Source: Flavobacterium sp. SUN052
GTDB lineage: Bacteria > Bacteroidota > Bacteroidia > Flavobacteriales > Flavobacteriaceae
Length of the DNA: 64,000 nucleotides
Direction: 5' to 3'
NCBI RefSeq assembly: GCF_028867935.1
Contig: NZ_JAPQNS010000005.1
Span: 186,001 to 250,000 of the forward strand
A program made the translations under genes and the position numbers. Below, in pieces: positions 59,346 to 64,000 of this stretch. Positions within the stretch are counted from its first letter, which is position 1. Each line of letters opens with the position of its first letter. The notes beneath the pieces were generated by a model. It did not search any database and was not told the DNA's origin. It was given only the letters and a program-made list of their open reading frames with translations.

Positions 59346-60440
59346 TTATTCGTTCAAAACCAGTTTAGATTTCTCCGTCAGGCCCGCTTTGACTTCAACA
59401 AAGTCGAAATTTTCGGCTCCTTTCTGAAAGCGTATTTTCTGTTTTTTGCCGTCCTGCTCAATCTGAACACTGTCGACGCCAATCACGTAGGATTTTGGAA
59501 TAGTTAATACCCGCTTATGTTGGCTAATGATAATGTTGGCTTCCACCGTTAGGCCATAGTAGGAGGCTGGTTGCTCGCCCGTGAACTCGGCATCGACCCG
59601 AAACGATTGGTCGGAGCGGTTGAGCTTGGGGTAAATTTTGGTGACACGGGCATTAAATACCTTGCCGGGATAAACATCCGCTTTTAGCAACACTGTCTGA
59701 CCGGGGCGGATACGCCCGAAGTCGCTCTCGTCCACCGACATTTGGGCAAACAATCGATTTCCACTGCCAACCAGCGCCAACTGATCGCCCAGCCGAACCA
59801 CTTCACCGGGATCTTTATACACTTCATAAACCTTTCCATTCACGAAACTACGAACACGGGTATTGCGGCCAGCCACTTCAGAAGCCACCAACTGGCTCCG
59901 GTTGTTAGCCACGTCGACCTGGATCTGGTTACGACTTCGTTGGAGGGTGTTGAGCTGGGCGCGAAGGTTGTTGCGCGACAGCGTGTAGTTCAGTTCGGCC
60001 CGTTCGAGTTCAGCGCGGGAGGTTGCATTTTGGGCATACAGATCGCGGAAGCGGGCAAAATTGATCGAGTCGTTGCTCTGCCGGGTGCGGGCATTTCGGA
60101 CCTGGGCTTCCAGTTCGGCCAGTACGGGCGAATTGGTGCTCAAATTGGCCTGAGCCTGACGGTATGCACTGGCTGCTGCCTGTTGCCGGGCATCTTCGGC
60201 GGTGCTTTCGAGCACAAACAACAACTGATCGCGCCGAATAGAATCGCCTTCGTTAACAAGCCGCTGTTGCAAAATGCCGGTGGCATCGGCCGTAACCGTG
60301 TATTCGCTGCGGGGATACACGTTACCAGAGGCATAAACGGCTTCGGTCAGGTCGCGGTAGGTGGGAGAAATACCCTCGCTGCCCCGGTTGCAGGAAGTGA
60401 AAAGCCCTAAAAAAATTAAACTGTATAAAGTCGCTTTCAT
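59346..60440 (-). CDS. HlyD/MacA-type periplasmic adaptor lipoprotein
   Basis: 364 aa. The lipobox is FTSC (C17). Lipoyl-like halves flank a helical hairpin with heptad-like Asn/Arg/Leu-rich coils (about 80-190; ASRAELERAELNYTLSRNNL), followed by beta-barrel and membrane-proximal domains (LRPGQ-like IRPGQTVLLKADVYPG). It bridges the FtsX-type permease and the TolC duct. Confidence 0.93.
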   Translation of the reverse strand: MKATLYSLIFLGLFTSCNRGSEGISPTYRDLTEAVYASGNVYPRSEYTVTADATGILQQRLVNEGDSIRRDQLLFVLESTAEDARQQAAASAYRQAQANLSTNSPVLAELEAQVRNARTRQSNDSINFARFRDLYAQNATSRAELERAELNYTLSRNNLRAQLNTLQRSRNQIQVDVANNRSQLVASEVAGRNTRVRSFVNGKVYEVYKDPGEVVRLGDQLALVGSGNRLFAQMSVDESDFGRIRPGQTVLLKADVYPGKVFNARVTKIYPKLNRSDQSFRVDAEFTGEQPASYYGLTVEANIIISQHKRVLTIPKSYVIGVDSVQIEQDGKKQKIRFQKGAENFDFVEVKAGLTEKSKLVLNE

Positions 60441-60498
60441 GGATAAGTGAATGTTTCTGAGCTACCTGTTACTGCCAACTGCCATTGCATACTTGGGT

Positions 60499-61815
60499 TC
60501 ACTGACCACTTCTGATCTGCAAAATCGTTTGATTGATAAACACATTCGAGAGGTTCGACAGAAACCGGTTTTGAGCCGTGAGAGCCTCATTGAACACGTT
60601 GAGGTACTGGTCGTAGGCAAACAGACCCGATCGGTATTTGACCAGGGCAATCTGTACGTTCTGGTTGCTGAGGTCGAAGTTTTGCCGGTTCAGGTCGAGT
60701 GACCGTACTGCCTGGTTGTAGGTGTTGCGAACGTCTTCGGTATCGGTCAGCTGTCGGTTACGCTCATAGGCTAGTTCGGCCTCAGCGAGTTTGAGTTGCA
60801 GCCGGGTACGGGCCAGGTTACTGTTGCGCAAGCCTCCCGAATAAATGGGCAGATTAAACTGCAAACCCGCGACGCCAATGGTGAACCAGCGTTCATTCAG
60901 GTTCAGAAAGTTAAGTTGGTTGCGCTGCGCCTGTTGGCTGTATCGTCCGTAAGCCGAAAGGGTAGGCCAACGTTGCAGCCGTTCCCGTTCAATTTGCAGC
61001 CGGGCTAGCTCTACCCGCGACTCCCGGAGTGTTACCTGCGGGCGTTGGGGTAGGGTAGTAGCGCCGGCAGTGGGCCATTCAGCCGATGGTCGCATGGTCA
61101 ATTCTTCCGTCAACGCCAGACTATCGGTAAGGGCAAGCCCCAGCAACAGTTTAAGCTGGTTGATGTTGCGAACATACAGCAGTTCGTTCTGGTAGAGTAC
61201 ATCAGCAGTGGTCAACTGTACCGACCGAATGCGGTTGTATTCGAGAGGTTCGATTAACCCTTTGTCGAGCCGCTGCCGCGAAATCTGGACGAGTGTGTCA
61301 GCCGCCGATAGGTTACGCCGGGTAATGGCAATAGCCGAGCGGGTGAGCAGGGCGGCATGATACACACGAGCCGTCTGGGTAGAAATTTCGTCCTGCAAAA
61401 CCAGGTTCTGATCGTCGATTATCCGTAAATTCTGCTCTGTGATTCCCAGGTCGGCGCGGGCAGGTCGGTTTAGAATTGGAGCGTTGACTTCGGCACCTGC
61501 CGTCAGAAAAAACGGTAATCCGAATCGGAATTCCTTGTAGTCACCTTTGTTGCCACCCAGAAACTCGGCCGGAACCAGCTGTACGGGGAGGGCGTAGTTG
61601 TAATCGAAATTGGTGAACACGCGGGCCGTTGGTAGTAGACCAGCCCGAACAGCTACCCGCTGCTGATCCTGCACAATGCGACTTTGCCGGGCGTTTGCCA
61701 GATCAGGATTGTTTCGGCGAGCAAGCGAAAGAGCTTCCCGGACGCTCGGCACCACTGTTTGAGCACGAGCTGAAAACAAAGTCAGGAAGCAGCCAATGTA
61801 TAAAAACCGATGCAT
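60499..61815 (-). CDS. TolC-family outer membrane protein of the ABC exporter operon
   Basis: 438 aa from the ATG at 61815, which gives a signal peptide ending FSARAQ; upstream codons to 61953 read through the csbD terminator region and are excluded. Two outer-membrane-factor repeats are visible (ALSLARRNNPDLANARQS; LDLNRQNFDLSNQNVQIALVKYRSGLFAYDQYLN). It is the first gene of the operon tolC-hlyD-permease-ATPase-kinase-regulator. It differs clearly from the TolC-family protein at 9097. Confidence 0.92.
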   Translation of the reverse strand: MHRFLYIGCFLTLFSARAQTVVPSVREALSLARRNNPDLANARQSRIVQDQQRVAVRAGLLPTARVFTNFDYNYALPVQLVPAEFLGGNKGDYKEFRFGLPFFLTAGAEVNAPILNRPARADLGITEQNLRIIDDQNLVLQDEISTQTARVYHAALLTRSAIAITRRNLSAADTLVQISRQRLDKGLIEPLEYNRIRSVQLTTADVLYQNELLYVRNINQLKLLLGLALTDSLALTEELTMRPSAEWPTAGATTLPQRPQVTLRESRVELARLQIERERLQRWPTLSAYGRYSQQAQRNQLNFLNLNERWFTIGVAGLQFNLPIYSGGLRNSNLARTRLQLKLAEAELAYERNRQLTDTEDVRNTYNQAVRSLDLNRQNFDLSNQNVQIALVKYRSGLFAYDQYLNVFNEALTAQNRFLSNLSNVFINQTILQIRSGQ

Positions 61816-61921
61816 AAACTTGGCGAATGGAACAGCCAAAGGAATGCCGTTTTTAGCAATCGCCACACTGGTATTTTTACGAAGCGGCAAAAAAAATAGG
61901 GGAAGCGGCTTAGCCAGCAAC

Positions 61922-61950
61922 AAAAAAGCCGGAGCACTGGCCCCGGCTTT
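61922..61950 (-). terminator. Rho-independent terminator of csbD
   Basis: An 8-bp stem (61925-61932 with 61943-61950) and a 10-nt loop, continued on the minus strand by T residues. It ends the csbD transcript 23 bp past its stop, ahead of the exporter operon. Confidence 0.82.
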
Positions 61951-61972
61951 CATATTGTTAGTTAGCTATCAA

Positions 61973-62158
61973 CTATAAATCGGCAACAGCTTTGTTGATT
62001 TCGTCCTTTGTTTTGCCGGTTTTTTGCTGGATTTTACCCCACATTTCGTCTTCCTGACCTTCTGCGTAAGTTAAATCGTCATCGGTAAGATCGCCATAAG
62101 CTTGTTTGATTTTACCTTTTAATTCGTTCCAGCCGCCTTTGATGGTTGTCTCGTTCAT
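61973..62158 (-). CDS. CsbD-family stress protein
   Basis: 61 aa, charged and helical. [21 protein letters not shown] and a second half with [18 protein letters not shown] are diagnostic of CsbD, a small general-stress protein of unknown action. It is transcribed alone: a terminator follows, and a 195-bp spacer with a short GTGACTC-type hairpin near 62185-62205 precedes it. Confidence 0.93.
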   Translation of the reverse strand: MNETTIKGGWNELKGKIKQAYGDLTDDDLTYAEGQEDEMWGKIQQKTGKTKDEINKAVADL

Positions 62159-62353
62159 TATCGTAAATGGTTAACGTTGAATACGTGCGACTCTCCGTGA
62201 GTCACATACTTATAATTATATTGTTTAGAAAATGTTTTATAAAAAGAGGAAATGGTTCTTATAAACTTTCACTTGTATAATTGGCTGTAAAGCGAGTACA
62301 GCTAACTCAACGGTCTACAAACACGGGACGAAAGGAATTTCTTGATATAGATG

Positions 62354-62677
62354 CTACTCATTTAAATACGGCTCAATAGCAATTTCAAGCATTTCCATAA
62401 GCTCGGGGTCCATGAAGCCGTAATCGTCCGGAATATCCAGCACATCGCAATCTTTGCTGGCCATTTCTTGGGGGAATTGTTGGTTTAATCGTTGGGCATG
62501 CCTCTTCTCCATTACCAAAATCAGATCAGCCCAATCTATGAGTTTTGCCGTTACTCTAACCCGTGCCGATGGTTTCGTTCCCGCAGATCGAACCTGATGA
62601 AACGGGTGATTTTTGTAGATTGCTTCTGCGGTTGGGCTTCGCCACTGATTACGACTGCAAACAAAAAGGAGGTTCAT
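62354..62677 (-). CDS. Small low-molecular-weight protein tyrosine phosphatase-like protein
   Basis: 107 aa. The P-loop is C7-x5-R13-S14 (VCSRNQWRSP) at the very N-terminus, as in LMW-PTP, and the late DIPDDYGFMDPEL may supply the general acid. It is shorter than classical LMW-PTP but fits the short predicted tyrosine-phosphatase group (COG4551). It follows the M1 aminopeptidase gene by 20 bp. Confidence 0.85.
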   Translation of the reverse strand: MNLLFVCSRNQWRSPTAEAIYKNHPFHQVRSAGTKPSARVRVTAKLIDWADLILVMEKRHAQRLNQQFPQEMASKDCDVLDIPDDYGFMDPELMEMLEIAIEPYLNE

Positions 62678-62697
62678 TTCTCGCTGTTATATAAGAC

Positions 62698-64000
62698 TTA
62701 CTCCCCCATTTGCTTGTAAATAGCTCTAAGCTGTTCGTCCTTTTCCGTCGCACGAATGTCGGCGCGAAGTTTAGCAACACCGGGTAAATCGAGGAGGAGA
62801 CCAAGCGCCTGGTAGGCCCCAAAACGAGCGTAGGGGCTGGTATCCTGACGAGCAATTGTTTCCAGCGTGGGGAGCGCCTGCTTTTGGAGTGAGTCTTTCG
62901 AGAGCAACAAATACTTGCCGAAAGCCAGTAAGAAGTTATAGCGTTCGCCCGACTTGATCTGCTGAAGCGTCGAGATAAACCAGTCGTACTGCTTTGGGTC
63001 GGCGGCTTCGGAATAATAGTCGGCGAGGGCGGCCAGTACGGAGCCATTGGTGTATGTTTTGGCAAAACGGTCCACTGTGGAAGCCGCATCGGCGGGTTTA
63101 CCTTTCAGGTAATTTTCTAAGGCTACAGCCACCACCGTATACGACGAATCGGCCAGGGCGGCTTTAAATACCGAGCTGTTTGCTGGGTTTCGGAAACTGG
63201 CCAGCGTCCCTAATGCTTCAGCCCGCACTGCCGATTTGGGATCACGGGTTGCCCGCGTACGAATAAGCGGTTCAATCACACCAAGGGAAGCTCCTTTATA
63301 ATTGGCCAACCGACCTGCGGCCAACTGCCGAATGCGCCAGAACGGATCGTCCAGGGCTTTTGTCAGGGCTTGCACAAAAGCCGGATCTTTCAGCGCGTCG
63401 GTATCCTCGGGTGAGCCAGCGAACGCTTCGGAGCGAGCCATGTACGAATCAGCGTTTTTGGCTTGAAAAAGTAGTTCAGCCTGGGATTTGGCGTGATTCA
63501 CCATACCCACCACACGTTGATCAGCGTCGAACAAAACCAGATCGGGTTGGGCACTGGCGGGGAACGTAAACGTTTGCTGGGATTGATCGAGTACGATTTC
63601 GTGCCGGGTTTTCTGTCCCTTTACCCACATGTCGACCAACAGCGGGATGCGGTAAGCCGGTACAAAACCCGCGCCCAGACTATCCTGCTTTTGGATGACC
63701 GAAAGAGTCAGTTTGCCCGGCGTATAAGCGTGCTTTACGGAAAGGACAGCATGCCCCGGCGCCAGAAACCACTGATTGAAAAACCAGTTCAAATCCTGCC
63801 CGGTCACGGCCTCAAAAGCCTCGCGAAGGTCCGCAATTTCGGCAGTAGAAAAAGCATTTCTGGTCAAGTAGCGTTTGAGGGATGCAAAGAAAGCATCATC
63901 GCCTACGGTGCGCCGGAGCAAGTGTAATACGAGTCCGCCCTTCTGATACGAGTGTGAGTCGAACATATCCTCACGGTCGGCGTAGCGGTACCGAACCAGC
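62698..64000 (-). CDS. M1-family aminopeptidase, C-terminal part (runs off window edge)
   Basis: The frame is open to the right edge, so the 5' end is outside the window and at least 433 residues of the C-terminal part are seen. REDMFDSHSYQKGGLVLHLLRR is the segment that follows the zinc motif in M1 (APN-type) peptidases and supplies the conserved Tyr. After it come the beta domain (HAVLSVKHAYTPGKLTLSV) and a helical, HEAT-like C-terminal domain (about from YMARSEAFAG on). The HExxH motif itself lies beyond the edge. Activity cannot be judged from this part alone. Confidence 0.88.
   Translation of the reverse strand, partial: LVRYRYADREDMFDSHSYQKGGLVLHLLRRTVGDDAFFASLKRYLTRNAFSTAEIADLREAFEAVTGQDLNWFFNQWFLAPGHAVLSVKHAYTPGKLTLSVIQKQDSLGAGFVPAYRIPLLVDMWVKGQKTRHEIVLDQSQQTFTFPASAQPDLVLFDADQRVVGMVNHAKSQAELLFQAKNADSYMARSEAFAGSPEDTDALKDPAFVQALTKALDDPFWRIRQLAAGRLANYKGASLGVIEPLIRTRATRDPKSAVRAEALGTLASFRNPANSSVFKAALADSSYTVVAVALENYLKGKPADAASTVDRFAKTYTNGSVLAALADYYSEAADPKQYDWFISTLQQIKSGERYNFLLAFGKYLLLSKDSLQKQALPTLETIARQDTSPYARFGAYQALGLLLDLPGVAKLRADIRATEKDEQLRAIYKQMGE

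Noticed and set aside
59742..60410. 222-codon open frame antisense to the HlyD-type adaptor gene
   Set aside because: The minus-strand gene has a clear family, lipobox and operon position; the plus-strand frame has none.

Overview
This window looks like chromosomal DNA from a Bacteroidota bacterium, most likely order Cytophagales and plausibly a Spirosoma-type genus. The phylum call rests on a complete porP-gldK-gldL-gldM-gldN block (core of the type IX secretion system, T9SS), PorE-like and PorW/SprE-like T9SS accessory proteins, many signal peptides ending in -AQ, and promoter elements of the Bacteroidota type (TTG, about 20 bp, TAnnTTTG). The genus is inference. I see no rRNA, tRNA, CRISPR array, integrase, transposase or phage genes. 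No gene-free stretch exceeds 300 bp.

Layout. 1-12.9 kb: mixed housekeeping and envelope genes (partial membrane protein, S1/P1-nuclease/PLC-like zinc enzyme, M23/LysM peptidase, trxB, queE translationally coupled to a PorE-like protein, lipoprotein, amidohydrolase, TolC-family protein, DUF421 protein with a zinc ribbon, topoisomerase IB). 13.1-22.4 kb: sucD, a DUF4271 membrane protein, hemD, then the T9SS core operon, closed by a bidirectional terminator shared with uvrC. 22.4-29.0 kb: uvrC, a class A penicillin-binding protein and the PorW/SprE-like lipoprotein. 29.2-32.7 kb: F0 part of the ATP synthase (atpZ, small membrane protein, atpB, atpE, atpF, atpH), ending in a strong terminator after atpH with no atpA/atpG. 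32.7-37.6 kb: an accessory pair, an Eco57I-like type IIG restriction-modification protein with an altered NPPY motif, followed after 17 bp by a WYL regulator. 37.6-40.4 kb: acyl-CoA dehydrogenase and a FucP-type sugar transporter.

40.6-46.5 kb is the most interesting region: a YxFxxD-repeat lipoprotein, an ECF sigma factor, an overlapping protein joining a sigma-regulator-like N-terminus and one membrane helix to a C-terminal outer-membrane barrel-like domain, a Rieske lipoprotein, two tandem paralogous histidine-rich four-helix membrane proteins, and YceI. I infer an envelope redox system with its own sigma control. 46.5-55.4 kb: MFS exporter, dnaN, orphan response regulator, IPT/TIG-repeat lipoprotein, DinB/YfiT protein, M16 peptidase. 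55.5-61.8 kb: a six-gene operon (TolC, HlyD, FtsX-type permease, ABC ATPase, LytS-type kinase, LytTR regulator). 61.9-64 kb: CsbD-like protein, small tyrosine phosphatase, and a partial M1 aminopeptidase running off the edge.

A second theme is the spacers. Many hold long imperfect or perfect inverted repeats of several unrelated families, found between convergent, tandem and divergent genes alike. At four loci the repeats are built of degenerate 7-bp units; at two loci repeat DNA encodes a signal-peptide region, and at one the C-terminus of the WYL regulator.
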